Assembly: GCA_910585405.1 (NCBI GenBank)
Contig: CAJUDO010000015.1
Coordinates: forward strand, 3,478 to 67,477
Source: an uncultured Peptococcaceae bacterium
Lineage (GTDB): Bacteria; Bacillota; Peptococcia; Peptococcales; Peptococcaceae
Direction: 5' to 3'
Length of the DNA stretch: 64,000 nucleotides
The position numbers and the translations under genes are program-made. Within the stretch, counting starts at the first letter, position 1; each line of letters opens with the position of its first letter. Under the pieces are notes generated by a model. The model was not told where the DNA came from, did not search any database, and saw only the letters and a list, made by a program, of their open reading frames with translations. Of the stretch, positions 32,782-42,735 are shown in pieces.

Positions 32782-34125
32782 TTACATGCGATAGCTGGAA
32801 TAGGTACTGATATCAATGCCTTCTTTCATGGCCTTGTATTCCTGCCAGTCCAGATAGTAGTTGTAGCTGTTCTTCCAGTGGGTCACCACCGCGCTCTGAT
32901 AGCTGATTTCCTGCTGCAGCAGCTGGGAAGCGGTCAGCATACCCAAATCATATTTTTTCTGGGACACCTCCAGATTTTTCTTTTCCGTAGCCACCTTGGT
33001 CTGACTGGTTTCGTAGCTGGCTTTATCGGTGGTCATCTTGGCCAGCTGCGCTTTCACATTGTTGGCGATGCTGCGCTCCCGCTCCTCGATATTGAGCTTT
33101 ACTGCTTCAATCTTATTGTCCGCTGCCTGCAGCACATCGCTGTCGGTTTCACCGTCCACGTCGTCCTTATAGCTGGCAATGGTGCGCTCATAGGTTTTCA
33201 GCGTATAGTCCTTCGAGGTAATCTCCTTGACCAGCGCATCCGAATAGGCAGGTATTTTGCTGACGATCACCGGCACGCTCATGGGCACAATCTCCAGCGG
33301 GCTGCCCTGATTGCGGCCAATGAGGACGTTAATCTGCCGTTTGACATCGCTCAGATTTTCCTTGATGGTCTCTAAGGATTGTCTGGACTCCTCCAGGCTT
33401 GTCTGGCTGCTCTGCACGTCGGTGGTCAGCGCCATCCCCAGCTCTTGCTGTACCTGAGCCAGATTGAGGGCCTTTTCCGCAAGGGTAATCTGGTCCTCTA
33501 AGAGGGTAATATTTTTTTCATACTGGGTGGCCTGCATGCACAGCACCTCGGCAATCATGCGCACCTGGATTTCCCAGTCGGACACTGTTTTGTCCAAGTC
33601 GTCCTGCTCATCGTCGTAGCTGTCCAATGTGCTGTCCAGCTGCTCAATGTTGTTCAGCGCGCTCTGAAAGCTACTTTCATTGGCGGCGTAGGCTGAGCTC
33701 ACGCCGGCCTCCGCCTGGCTGAGCTGCTGCCGCAGAAGGGTCAGCTCTGCTTTGTCGCTCTCAGACATCTCCCCCTCGCTGCCATATTTGCTCAGTAGCT
33801 CGTCAATCTGCGCCTGAATGGCCGTGACGCTGGAGGTATCCACATCGTAGCCGCTATTCAGGCTGTTCTGCGCGCTGCGCAGATTGTTGGAAGTGGTGGT
33901 CTGATTCAAATCCAGATTTTTCTGATTCAGCGCATAGGTTTTATTGGTGGGATTGTAGATAGCCGCCAAATCTTTAATCTGCGAAACCGTCAATTCCGTT
34001 TTATCCTTGGTCTCGCTGACAACATTGCTGGATACGGCAAAGGCGGCTGTAGGAATCTGGCTGACCAGGACGGCCAGCGCCAGCCCTGCGGCCCAACGCC
34101 GCAGGGTGTTCTTTTCTATTTTCAT
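32782..34125 (-). CDS. TolC-like protein of the RND efflux operon
   Basis: A Sec signal (residues 1-30, ending PTAAFA) precedes about 415 residues. These are almost entirely alpha-helical coiled coil, in two related halves as in TolC, for example LEEDQITLAEKALNLAQVQ-like and KKYDLGMLTASQLLQQEI segments. The KYDLGMLTASQLLQ pattern is typical of the outer membrane efflux family. I cannot find the amphipathic beta-strand pairs that form the TolC barrel. It ends a three-gene operon with adaptor and pump. The ATG at 34123-34125 is chosen over an upstream TTG that abuts the AAGGAG site. Confidence 0.8.
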   Translation of the reverse strand: MKIEKNTLRRWAAGLALAVLVSQIPTAAFAVSSNVVSETKDKTELTVSQIKDLAAIYNPTNKTYALNQKNLDLNQTTTSNNLRSAQNSLNSGYDVDTSSVTAIQAQIDELLSKYGSEGEMSESDKAELTLLRQQLSQAEAGVSSAYAANESSFQSALNNIEQLDSTLDSYDDEQDDLDKTVSDWEIQVRMIAEVLCMQATQYEKNITLLEDQITLAEKALNLAQVQQELGMALTTDVQSSQTSLEESRQSLETIKENLSDVKRQINVLIGRNQGSPLEIVPMSVPVIVSKIPAYSDALVKEITSKDYTLKTYERTIASYKDDVDGETDSDVLQAADNKIEAVKLNIEERERSIANNVKAQLAKMTTDKASYETSQTKVATEKKNLEVSQKKYDLGMLTASQLLQQEISYQSAVVTHWKNSYNYYLDWQEYKAMKEGIDISTYSSYRM

Positions 34126-34147
34126 TGTAAACAAGCTCCTTTCTCTT

Positions 34148-37100
34148 CTAGCGATTTTCCCTTTCCAGCTTACTGGACAAATCTCCGGCCAGCTGGTCGG
34201 CAGCCTGATTCAATGCTCTGGCCTTTCCTTTGGCGGTCAGATGCAGCTGTCTTCTTTTTGTCATGAAGCTGGGCTTTCCGCTGCGGGGCTTTTTGGCCTT
34301 TTTATTGATTATATTGTAGAAGGTGGGCAGCAGTAAGAGCGCCAGTAAGGTAGAGGCTACCATACCGCCGATAGCCACCACGGCGAAGCCCTGCATCATC
34401 TCCGAATTTTCCCCAAAGCCCACTGCTAAAGGCGTCAGACCTAGAATGGTGGTCAGAGAGGTCATCAGAATAGGCCGCAGACGGGTCACGCCGGCCTGCA
34501 CCATGGCGTCCTCCAATTCCATGGACAGCTTATTCTGGTTTACCGTGTCCACATAGAGAATCCCGTTGTTGACTACAGTGCCTATCAGCATCAGAAAGCC
34601 CATCAGGGAGGTCATGCTGATGGAGGTGCCGCTGAGATTCAAAATCAAAAAGGAACCGATAAAGCTGAAGGGAATGCAGGTCATCACCATCAAGGAAAAC
34701 CGCGGTGACTCAAACTGCATAGCCATGACCATAAACACCAGGAAGATAGCTGAGGCAATTGCCTCGTATAACGTGCCGAACTCGTCATTCATTTGCTGCT
34801 GCATACTGTTGACACCAAAGGAAACGCTCTCCGGCAGCGCATATTGATTGACCGCCTGGTTGACGGCCTGCTTATTCTTTTCCATATTGTCCTGCTTCAC
34901 CTCCACAGAGATGGTCATATTATAATACCCATCCTGTTTCATAATGGTCTGTGGACTGTCCTTATAGGTAAGCTGAGCAATATCTGACAGCGGCACCGAA
35001 TTTCCAGCAAGATTGGTCAGGGTAATTCCCTGCACATCCTCCACACTTTTGTAGTTTTCTGCCGGATATTCCACATACACGCTCATTTCTTCGCCGTCCT
35101 GGGTGATGGTCGTGGCTTCCTGCCCACTCATCATGGCGTTCACAGTAGAAGCCACCTGGGATGGCGTGAAGCCCTCCGCCGCCGCTTTCACCGGGTCGAT
35201 CTCGATTTTGATGATGGGCGCGGCATTGGCCAGGGAGGAAGACGCCAGTGCCACATCGCTGCGGTTATTCAGTATACTGACGATTCCCGCTGCTGTTTCT
35301 TTCAATTCCTCATAGTCGCTACTGGTCAGACGGAATTCCAAGGCGTCGCTGGCCATGCTCATCCCGCTCATGGCTGAGGAATTGCTGATCTCGATGTCGC
35401 AGTTGAGAATGGTGCGCATCTCTGTTTTCCACTGGCACATAATCGCATCGGTGGATTGGCTGCGGTCGTCTTTCAATTCCACTGTATAGGACGAATCCAT
35501 CAGCGTATAATGCTCCACATCGCCGCAGGCGGTAATCACCTCTTCTACCTGAGCGAGAATCGTTTCCTTTTCCGCCAAGCGAATTCCCGGTCTGGTGGTC
35601 ACAGATACAGCAATGGTACCCTCATCGCCCGCTGGCATCAATTCCATTTTAATCTGCGTTGCAGAAACCAACGCCACGGCCAGCATCAACACCACTGCCA
35701 CAACCACCGTCTTTTTCCTGTAAATGCTCTTGCGCAAAAATTTCCCATAGACAGCCGTAATTTTCTGCATCAATTTGGACAGCGGCGCCTTTTCCTTCTC
35801 CGTGGGCCGGTAAAAATAATAGGCCAGGGGCACGATGGTCATTGCTGAGAGCAGCGAGGCAACCATGGCAAAAGCGATGATAAATCCCAACGGTTTAAAC
35901 AGTTGGCCCGCCATCCCGCTGATCAAAGCCAGAGGCAGATATACCACAATGGTGGTAATGGTACCTGCCACAATGGACGCTGTGACCTCTTTCGTGCCGT
36001 CAACCGCAGCCTCAAATAGAGTTTTATCCTTGGCTCTGTTGCGGAAGCAGCTCTCCAGCACCACTATGGAGTTATCCACCATCATCCCTACGCCGATGAC
36101 CAGACTGGCCATAGTGATGATATTTAATGAAAATCCGGCAAAGCGCATCATAATAAATGCTGTCAGTACAGAAACCGGCATGGAGCTGGCTACGATCAGA
36201 GAAGCCTTCCAATCGCCTAAAAACAGAAACAGAATCACCATTGAAATGATTATCGCCATCAGCAAGGTAGACTGCACCGATTCCAGGGAGCTTTTGATCC
36301 CGTCATAGCTGTCGTTGGTCACTTCAATGCTGACGCCTTGGGGAAGCGTATCCTGCAATTTTTCCAACAACTCCTGGACTCCCTGAGATATCTGCTGCGC
36401 TGTGGCCGACTGCTGCTTAGCGATGCTGATATTGACAGTTTCCTGACCGTCATAGCTACTCAAAAACAGTTTTTCCTTTTGTGCCTCTGTGACAGTGGCG
36501 ATGTCCTTGAGTAGAATAATCTGTCCGTTTTTCAGCGAGATGGGAATGGTTTTCAGCGATTCCATGGTATCATAGGTCATACCTGTGGAAACGGACAGCT
36601 CCAATGCTCCTACCTCCACATCACCGGCAGGCATGGTAAAGTCCGCCGACGAAACAGTGCTGACCACATCAGACATACTCAAACCGTACTGCTCCATCTG
36701 GTCCCGCTGCAGCGTGATACTGATATATTCCTGCTGACCGCCATAGCTGGACACGCTGGCTACACCTGAGAGTTTTTCCAACTCCGGTACGATATGATTG
36801 TCCACGTAATTGTACAAACCGCCGGTCACTTCACCGCTGACAGACAAGGATACTGTTGTTTCCTCGTCCATACTCATCTCCAAAATCATGGGATCCTCCA
36901 CGGAGGAAGGCAAGCTGCGCCCTACCGAATCAATCTTCTTTTTCAAATCGTCATAGGCCTCGTCAAGATCCACGCCATACTCATACTGAATCATGACCAT
37001 GGACTGCCCTTCCGAAGAAGATGTGGTAATCTGCTTGACGTCGCTCAGCGTGGATACCTCATCCTCAATCTCCGACGTCACCAGTTCCTCCACATCCTCT

Positions 37101-37267
37101 GGATTGGCGCCGGAATAAATGGTCATCACCAGGAGCATGGGAGATTCCATCTCCGGCGTCAGCTCCTGCTCTAAAGAGCAATAAGAGCTAAAGCCAAAAA
37201 CAACAATCATGACAATGAGCAGTACGGCAGATACAGGCCGTTTTAGAGCCAATCGCGTCAGATTCAT
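34148..37267 (-). CDS. RND-family efflux pump (HAE/AcrB-like)
   Basis: The 1039-residue protein has full RND architecture: one helix, a large porter domain, six helices (about 330-540), a second porter domain and a last helix group (about 860-1020). The proton-relay aspartate region reads IGVGMMVDNSIVVLE, where AcrB has an Asp-Asp pair, so the second Asp is Asn. It exports hydrophobic or amphipathic compounds with the proton gradient. It overlaps the adaptor gene by four bases (ATGA), which shows translational coupling. The C-terminus is basic. Confidence 0.95.
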   Translation of the reverse strand: MNLTRLALKRPVSAVLLIVMIVVFGFSSYCSLEQELTPEMESPMLLVMTIYSGANPEDVEELVTSEIEDEVSTLSDVKQITTSSSEGQSMVMIQYEYGVDLDEAYDDLKKKIDSVGRSLPSSVEDPMILEMSMDEETTVSLSVSGEVTGGLYNYVDNHIVPELEKLSGVASVSSYGGQQEYISITLQRDQMEQYGLSMSDVVSTVSSADFTMPAGDVEVGALELSVSTGMTYDTMESLKTIPISLKNGQIILLKDIATVTEAQKEKLFLSSYDGQETVNISIAKQQSATAQQISQGVQELLEKLQDTLPQGVSIEVTNDSYDGIKSSLESVQSTLLMAIIISMVILFLFLGDWKASLIVASSMPVSVLTAFIMMRFAGFSLNIITMASLVIGVGMMVDNSIVVLESCFRNRAKDKTLFEAAVDGTKEVTASIVAGTITTIVVYLPLALISGMAGQLFKPLGFIIAFAMVASLLSAMTIVPLAYYFYRPTEKEKAPLSKLMQKITAVYGKFLRKSIYRKKTVVVAVVLMLAVALVSATQIKMELMPAGDEGTIAVSVTTRPGIRLAEKETILAQVEEVITACGDVEHYTLMDSSYTVELKDDRSQSTDAIMCQWKTEMRTILNCDIEISNSSAMSGMSMASDALEFRLTSSDYEELKETAAGIVSILNNRSDVALASSSLANAAPIIKIEIDPVKAAAEGFTPSQVASTVNAMMSGQEATTITQDGEEMSVYVEYPAENYKSVEDVQGITLTNLAGNSVPLSDIAQLTYKDSPQTIMKQDGYYNMTISVEVKQDNMEKNKQAVNQAVNQYALPESVSFGVNSMQQQMNDEFGTLYEAIASAIFLVFMVMAMQFESPRFSLMVMTCIPFSFIGSFLILNLSGTSISMTSLMGFLMLIGTVVNNGILYVDTVNQNKLSMELEDAMVQAGVTRLRPILMTSLTTILGLTPLAVGFGENSEMMQGFAVVAIGGMVASTLLALLLLPTFYNIINKKAKKPRSGKPSFMTKRRQLHLTAKGKARALNQAADQLAGDLSSKLERENR

Positions 37268-38427
37268 GATGCTACCTCACTTTCTCCGATATCATCAGAT
37301 GGCTGTCCCTGTGCTGAACTGTTTTCTTTTTCCGCATCCTCCACCGACTGCACCAATGCGCCGCTGGTCAGCTGACTGCTCCAGCTGGTAATCACCTGAT
37401 CCTTCTCCGTCAGGCCCGACGTAATCTGCATATTGGCGTCATCATAAATGCCCGTTTCCACATAAACTACTTCGGCGACGCCATCTCTGCTGACAAACAC
37501 ATAGGGCTTTCCGTCATCATAATAAATGGCATCCAGCGGAATGCACAGCACATTCTCCGCCCGGTCCGTCACCAGACTCACTGTTACCTTGGAACCAGTG
37601 GAAAGACTACCGCCGTCCTGAATGCGGGCAGTGATTTCAAATAAACCGGTATTGTCTGAAGTTTTCCCTGCAATTTCGGTAATAGAAGCCTTATAACTGG
37701 TTCCGTTTTTCTCCAGAGTAATGCTGTTTCCCAGCCGCAGACTGTTCTTCACCCGCTCTGAAATCTGGAACACCACCTCCATATTGGATTTTTGCGAAAT
37801 GACACAAATGGCCTGCTGCATGGAAGCGTTATCATACACATCAACATTTTTACTTTCAATGACGCCGCTGATGGGCGCTGTAATGGAAATATTTTTTAAC
37901 AGCGTGTTATAGTTGTCCTGTGCCGACTCCAACTGCAGTTGGGCAGAGCGCACCGAATTTTCTGCAGTTTCCAGCGCCTGTTGAGTAATCCCGTCATTCT
38001 CATAAAGCACTTGAGAGCGTTCCAGCTCCTTCTGTGCTGTTTCCAGCTGCAGCTGGGCGCTGTTAATAGAAATTTGTGCAGAATTCAGGTTATCGCTGTC
38101 CAATGTCGCCAGGACCTGACCCTCTCTGACGGTATCGCCCACCTCAAAATAAACGGCAGTTACCGTGCCGCTGGTTTTGGGATAGACCTCCGCCGTCTGC
38201 TCCGGCTGCACAGTCCCCACCATCTTTGTGGTCAGATAAATACTGTTATAGACAGGATTCTCAATCTGCACTGTCAGTACGGAGCTCTCCGCATCAGCCT
38301 CAGGTGCACCCTTCATGCCGCCGGGCCCGCCTCCTGCACCGCAGCCGGTCAATCCCGCTGTCAATATACCGGCCAACAGAGCCAGCGAAATGATTTTTTC
38401 TCCTCTTCGTTTCACAAAAATCTCCAT
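37264..38427 (-). CDS. RND periplasmic adaptor-type lipoprotein
   Basis: A lipoprotein signal (LLAGILTAGLTGC, modified Cys near residue 29) precedes an HlyD/AcrA adaptor: a lipoyl half (VYPKTSGTVTAVYFEVGDTV), a coiled-coil hairpin (about 115-180), the second lipoyl half (ITAPISGVIESKNV) and beta-barrel domains. It links the pump to the TolC-like protein. It is the first gene of the operon and is divergent from the two-component system at 38655, which probably controls it. Confidence 0.93.
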   Translation of the reverse strand: MEIFVKRRGEKIISLALLAGILTAGLTGCGAGGGPGGMKGAPEADAESSVLTVQIENPVYNSIYLTTKMVGTVQPEQTAEVYPKTSGTVTAVYFEVGDTVREGQVLATLDSDNLNSAQISINSAQLQLETAQKELERSQVLYENDGITQQALETAENSVRSAQLQLESAQDNYNTLLKNISITAPISGVIESKNVDVYDNASMQQAICVISQKSNMEVVFQISERVKNSLRLGNSITLEKNGTSYKASITEIAGKTSDNTGLFEITARIQDGGSLSTGSKVTVSLVTDRAENVLCIPLDAIYYDDGKPYVFVSRDGVAEVVYVETGIYDDANMQITSGLTEKDQVITSWSSQLTSGALVQSVEDAEKENSSAQGQPSDDIGESEVAS

Positions 38428-38542
38428 CCCTTCTTCACATGCTTGTATGCGCTGTTCTTTGGAAATAAAAAATCAGGCAAAACTTTCCTTCAGCCTGCCT
38501 GCAAGTATAGCAAGCCAAGATAACAATGCAATTACGGCAAGT

Positions 38543-38590
38543 TTAAGATTTCTTAATGTTCTTGCAATTGTATTTTTATCTCGCTATACT
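38543..38590 (+). promoter_or_regulatory. Two-component operon promoter with upstream inverted repeat
   Basis: TTGCAA (38562-38567), a 17-base spacer and TATACT (38585-38590) form a strong promoter. Just upstream TTAAGATTTCTTAA (38543-38556) is a 14-bp inverted repeat that could bind the response regulator, in the intergenic space shared with the efflux operon. Confidence 0.65.
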
Positions 38591-38654
38591 ATAGTATAAA
38601 TTGTAATGATAAGCGCGTTTTTCTGTTTAAGTTGATAAAGAGAGTTGAAGAAAC

Positions 38655-39335
38655 ATGAAAATTTTAATTGCAGAGGACAATGCCGAAATCGCTGCCTTGA
38701 TTCGACTGTTTTTGGAGAAAGAAGGATATGAGGTGATCTGGAAGGAGGACGGCCAAGCCGCGCTGGACTTTTTGCTGGAGCAGGAGGTGCATCTGTGCAT
38801 TTTCGACATTATGATGCCCCGCCTGGATGGGTTTTCGCTGATTCAAAAGGTACGGCATTTCTCCACCGTCCCCATTTTAGTGCTGACCGCCAAAAATATG
38901 GAGCAGGACAAAATATTGGGATTGGATTTGGGCGCCGACGACTATATTGTCAAGCCCTTTTCCTCACTGGAGCTGGTAAGTCGGGTCAAGGCCCATCTGC
39001 GCCGCAACTATCTGCTGCAAACCAACGACGATACCATCCTCTACGGCAATCTGAAAATTGACAAACAAAAATGTATCGTGTACAAAAACGGCGTCGACTG
39101 CAACCTCACAGCCACCGAATACAAGCTGCTCCTAAAGCTGCTCTCCTCACCGGAGCGGGTGTTTACCAAAAATCAGCTTTACGAAAGCATTCGGGACAAC
39201 TATCTGGACGGCGACGAGTCGGTCATTCCGGTGCATATCAGCCGGCTGCGGGATAAAATTGAAGCGGACAGCAAAAATCCCGCCTACATCAAAACTATCA
39301 GGGGGTTAGGCTATAAAATTGAACACAACGCATAA
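38655..39335 (+). CDS. OmpR-family response regulator
   Basis: The 226-residue protein has a receiver domain with acidic pocket AEDN, phospho-acceptor Asp in LCIFDIMMPRLDG (residue 53 region), LTAK and the switch lysine in DDYIVKPF. A C-terminal winged helix (EYKLLLKLLSSPERVFTKNQLYE and VHISRLRDKIE) follows. It is phosphorylated by the overlapping kinase. Divergence from the RND operon suggests that it activates efflux on envelope or drug stress. Confidence 0.95.
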   Translation: MKILIAEDNAEIAALIRLFLEKEGYEVIWKEDGQAALDFLLEQEVHLCIFDIMMPRLDGFSLIQKVRHFSTVPILVLTAKNMEQDKILGLDLGADDYIVKPFSSLELVSRVKAHLRRNYLLQTNDDTILYGNLKIDKQKCIVYKNGVDCNLTATEYKLLLKLLSSPERVFTKNQLYESIRDNYLDGDESVIPVHISRLRDKIEADSKNPAYIKTIRGLGYKIEHNA

Positions 39336-40713
39336 ACCCATTACGCTGTGGCAGCTCATTGCCTATCAGCTGCTTTTTCATATTGCCATTGCCGCAGTCT
39401 GCATGTTCGCCGCCAATTTTGTCTTGAACCATTACTGGCTGCCCTTTTATTTTCAGATGGAGGACAACTTTCCCCGTCCCAGAGGACTGCTTTTGGAGGC
39501 AGAGCTGGACCATTATCAGAGTATTTCCGAAACCCAGCTGCAGGAGCTTTACGCTTCACTGCAGGTGCTGGACGAAAGCCTGACTGTCATTGACAGCAGA
39601 AATTCTTCAATCACCGCTGGATATCAATATTCAGAGAAAGAACTGCTCAGTCTGCTGCTGGTGGATCGGAGAGATCATCTCATATCCACCAAGCAATTAA
39701 AGAACGAAGCAGGAGAAACCATTATCGTTCTCTTAGAGCAGCAGCTGGACAGCTCTGTGTTTGAGCTGTTTCAACAAAACGCCCGTCTCTATGCGGCCAT
39801 CCAAATTTTTATTGATATCTTAATTCTGCTCGTCTGCATCTGTTCCTTTATTCGCGCCATCTATAAGCCACTGCGGGAAAACCTGACCGTCATCGGCGAT
39901 AGCATTGCCAAGACGCCCCACGACCGCTCCCATGTGGACCCGTCCCAGCTGATGCTGCTTGAAACACGGGCTTTGCTTCTGTCCTACAACACCATGCTGG
40001 ATGAGCTGGAACAGGCAAAGGCAGAAAACGACAAGCTGGAGGCCCAGTCCCACAGGCTCATCGCCAATCTATCCCATGATTTGAAATCGCCGATGACCAA
40101 TCTGAAAGGCTATGCAGAGCTGTTAGAACAGGAACAGTTGTCGCCAGAGGAAGAAAAGCTCTATATCAGCCGCATTCACAGCAATATCTCCACCTTAAAC
40201 AGTATGGTGGAGTTGCTGTCGGAGCAGGTAAAGTTTCAGTACAATGATTATCCCTTGCAACTGGAGCGCCGCGATATGAATGACTTTTTGCGGGAGGTCT
40301 GCGCCAATTACTACACCATATTTGAGAAACAGGGCTTTCAGATGGAAATTCAAATTGACGAAGAAGCCTTTTACCTGAATTTTGACGCGCTGAACATGCG
40401 CCGCGTCTATGCCAATCTGCTGGAAAATATTTTGAGCCACAACACTGCGCCCACGCAGGTACAAATCTGTACCCAGCTTTTACCGATATACTATCAGGTG
40501 CAGATAAAGGACAACGGCGCAGGAATTGCAGCGGAAGATCAGGACAAAATCTTTGAGCCCTTTTATCAGAGCGATGTTTCCCGCACCAAACAACACAGCG
40601 GTCTGGGACTGTTTGTGGTCAAGCAGATTTTAGAAAAACACGGCGCCGCCATTTCTTTGGAAAGCGAACCCGCCTACCGAACCGTGTTCACCATCCGCTT
40701 CCCGCTGCCCTGA
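39319..40713 (+). CDS. Sensor histidine kinase
   Basis: Two membrane helices (about residues 12-35 and 155-178) flank an extracytoplasmic sensor of about 120 residues. The cytoplasmic part has the H-box LIANLSHDLKSPMTNLKGY, the N-box NLLENILSHNTA, and the G-boxes DNGAGIA and HSGLGLFVVKQIL. It starts with TTG inside the last 17 bases of the response regulator gene, so the two are coupled. The ligand is unknown. Confidence 0.93.
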   Translation: MNTTHKPITLWQLIAYQLLFHIAIAAVCMFAANFVLNHYWLPFYFQMEDNFPRPRGLLLEAELDHYQSISETQLQELYASLQVLDESLTVIDSRNSSITAGYQYSEKELLSLLLVDRRDHLISTKQLKNEAGETIIVLLEQQLDSSVFELFQQNARLYAAIQIFIDILILLVCICSFIRAIYKPLRENLTVIGDSIAKTPHDRSHVDPSQLMLLETRALLLSYNTMLDELEQAKAENDKLEAQSHRLIANLSHDLKSPMTNLKGYAELLEQEQLSPEEEKLYISRIHSNISTLNSMVELLSEQVKFQYNDYPLQLERRDMNDFLREVCANYYTIFEKQGFQMEIQIDEEAFYLNFDALNMRRVYANLLENILSHNTAPTQVQICTQLLPIYYQVQIKDNGAGIAAEDQDKIFEPFYQSDVSRTKQHSGLGLFVVKQILEKHGAAISLESEPAYRTVFTIRFPLP

Positions 40714-40766
40714 TGGCATACCCTATCGCTACTTGAGAAAAGGGGCTGTAATAAAGTCCCATTACG

Positions 40767-41768
40767 TCAGCGATAAAGAGGAATATAGACGCTTTCAAAC
40801 TGCGGTTCATTTTTTGCCGGACGATAGGCAGGCCACAAATCCATGAAGGCTTGCATCAGTGTACTGGGAACAGAGGAATATAAAAAGCCATTGATACTGA
40901 TTAACGGTTCCTTCACCTTAATCAGAACCAGCTTGTCAATGTGCTCTTTCAAATAAGAATTTTCCGACAGCACAGCATTGTTAATAAATCCGATTCCTAA
41001 ATTATCCTGCACAGCCTGTGCCCAAAAAGGAATGGCAGAAACCGTAAGCGCTACATTCAGGTTGTCATTGTATTTCTGCAGCAAATACATAAGCGGCGTT
41101 TCGTTGCTCTCTGAAGCGGAGTAAATGATGATGGGATACTCCAATAACTTTTTCAGAGACAGAATCTGATGCTTGGCCAACGGTGAGGTGCGGGAAACAC
41201 AGCAGTAATACTGACCGGTGCCGAAAGCTTTTAAAAAAAGACTATGATTAGAGGGAATGTAATCTGTAATCAAGGAGTTTTCAAAATAGGGCAATGCTGT
41301 AAGCCCTAAAACATCTTTTTCCTGTTGTTCTGAAGCAGTTTGGTAAACGCGGCTACAAACCTGCGGCGTGGTCCCGGAAAAGATAGAAAGTTTGACATTG
41401 GGATATTGATTGAGAAACATCCGTGTATAATAGGGTAGCCATGTCGTAGAAAAGATGGGATTGGCGTAAATTGTCAGTGTGCCCTGCATGTCCCGCTGCA
41501 TAAAGGATGCACTCTGCGGCGCACATTGGGCAATAATATTATGATATTCTGTTACGGTTTTTAAGGCGAACTGCAACACCAGCCGTCCCTGCTCTGTCAT
41601 GGTGGCGCCCTTCGAGGTGCGTTCAAAGATGGGAAAGCCCATTTCCTTTTCGAGATTTTTCATCGAAATACTCAATGTCTGTGGCGCCAGATGAAGCTGC
41701 TCACTGGCTGTACTCATGGAATTCTGTTTGGCAATCTCAATTAAATATTCCAGCTGCTCCAATCGCAT
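40767..41768 (-). CDS. LysR-family regulator divergent from the DASS operon
   Basis: The 333-residue protein has an N-terminal helix-turn-helix (QNSMSTASEQLHLAPQTLSISMKNLEKEMG) and a substrate-binding-like domain. It is transcribed away from the flavoprotein-transporter-amidohydrolase operon across 324 bases, the classic layout of a LysR activator and its target. An inducer related to the transported acid is likely. Confidence 0.9.
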   Translation of the reverse strand: MRLEQLEYLIEIAKQNSMSTASEQLHLAPQTLSISMKNLEKEMGFPIFERTSKGATMTEQGRLVLQFALKTVTEYHNIIAQCAPQSASFMQRDMQGTLTIYANPIFSTTWLPYYTRMFLNQYPNVKLSIFSGTTPQVCSRVYQTASEQQEKDVLGLTALPYFENSLITDYIPSNHSLFLKAFGTGQYYCCVSRTSPLAKHQILSLKKLLEYPIIIYSASESNETPLMYLLQKYNDNLNVALTVSAIPFWAQAVQDNLGIGFINNAVLSENSYLKEHIDKLVLIKVKEPLISINGFLYSSVPSTLMQAFMDLWPAYRPAKNEPQFESVYIPLYR

Positions 41769-42092
41769 AACAATCTCCCCCTGCCCAAAAACGATTTATT
41801 TTCAGCTCCTATTATACTATAGTGTTTCCTAAAAAAGAACTGCCAAATTAAAAAGACTTCTGCGCAGGCAGGCTGCCCAAGGGCTGTAAAAACCATGTGA
41901 CCCACTGCCGCATAACCGCTAATGCTGTAAAATATTTTTACAGCATTTTATTTTTGATAATAAATACTTATTGAATTTATAATACTCACAAGTATAATTT
42001 ATATCAAGGCATAAGCCAGATGATGGTCGCGACATCAACGAGAAAATGTGTCATAAAATCAGAAAATATACTATAAAAGGAGAATATCCATC
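41769..42092. promoter_or_regulatory. Divergent control region of the LysR/DASS cluster
   Basis: A plus-strand promoter TTGAAT, 16-base spacer, TATAAT lies at 41971-41998, before the operon. A 12-bp perfect hairpin (AATGCTGTAAAA with TTTTACAGCATT, 41921-41947) followed by TTATTTTTG lies just upstream and looks like a terminator that insulates the promoter. TATAAT on the minus strand near 41811-41817 may serve the LysR gene. A GC-rich segment at 41869-41918 is unexplained. Confidence 0.55.
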
Positions 42093-42722
42093 ATGAAAGT
42101 ATTAGCATTAAACGGAAGTTCCAACGCCAAGGGCGTAACCTATACCGCAATGAATCTGGTAGGAGAAGAACTGACCAAGGAAGGCATTGAAATGGAAATC
42201 ATGCATGTAGGCGCCAAAGGGGTGCAGGGCTGCACCAACTGCAAGCAGTGCCGCAAAACCCATCACTGTGTCATCAACGACAAAGTAAACGAAATCATCG
42301 ACCGTCTGGACGAATTTGACGGTATTTTGCTGGGCTGTCCAGCTCATTATATAGATGTGCCAGGGCCCTTCAAGGCATTTTTGGACAGATTGTTCTATGC
42401 CACAGAGCATCTGGAAGGCCATACTCACAAGGTATGCTCCGCTATTGCAGTTTGCCGCAGAGCCGGTGCTATCAATACATTTCAACAATTAAGCAGTTAT
42501 TTTTCTTGCAGCAATATGATTACGGTGAACAGTCAATATCCAAATGTGGCTTATGGCTGGACGCCAGAGGAATTTTTGGCGCAGGATTTGGAAGGCGTAC
42601 AGACCATGCAGGTGTTGGGCCGCAATATGGCCTGGCTGCTGAAGGTCATTGACGCCACAAAGGACACCCTTCCCCATCCTGTTATCACAGACAAACGGAC
42701 AAGAAGCAATTTCTGCCGGTAA
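42093..42722 (+). CDS. NADPH-dependent FMN reductase-like flavoprotein
   Basis: The 209-residue protein opens with the flavodoxin-like LALNGSSNAKGVTYTAMN. It also has the CTNCKQCRKTHHC cysteine cluster and GCPAHYIDVPGPFKAFLDRL, which identify an iron-sulfur flavoprotein/NAD(P)H:FMN reductase type. The spacing of the cysteines could hold a [4Fe-4S] cluster as in IsfA proteins. It is the first gene of the LysR-linked operon, with the transporter start only 13 bases after its stop. Confidence 0.85.
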   Translation: MKVLALNGSSNAKGVTYTAMNLVGEELTKEGIEMEIMHVGAKGVQGCTNCKQCRKTHHCVINDKVNEIIDRLDEFDGILLGCPAHYIDVPGPFKAFLDRLFYATEHLEGHTHKVCSAIAVCRRAGAINTFQQLSSYFSCSNMITVNSQYPNVAYGWTPEEFLAQDLEGVQTMQVLGRNMAWLLKVIDATKDTLPHPVITDKRTRSNFCR

Positions 42723-42735
42723 AGGAGGCAATCTC

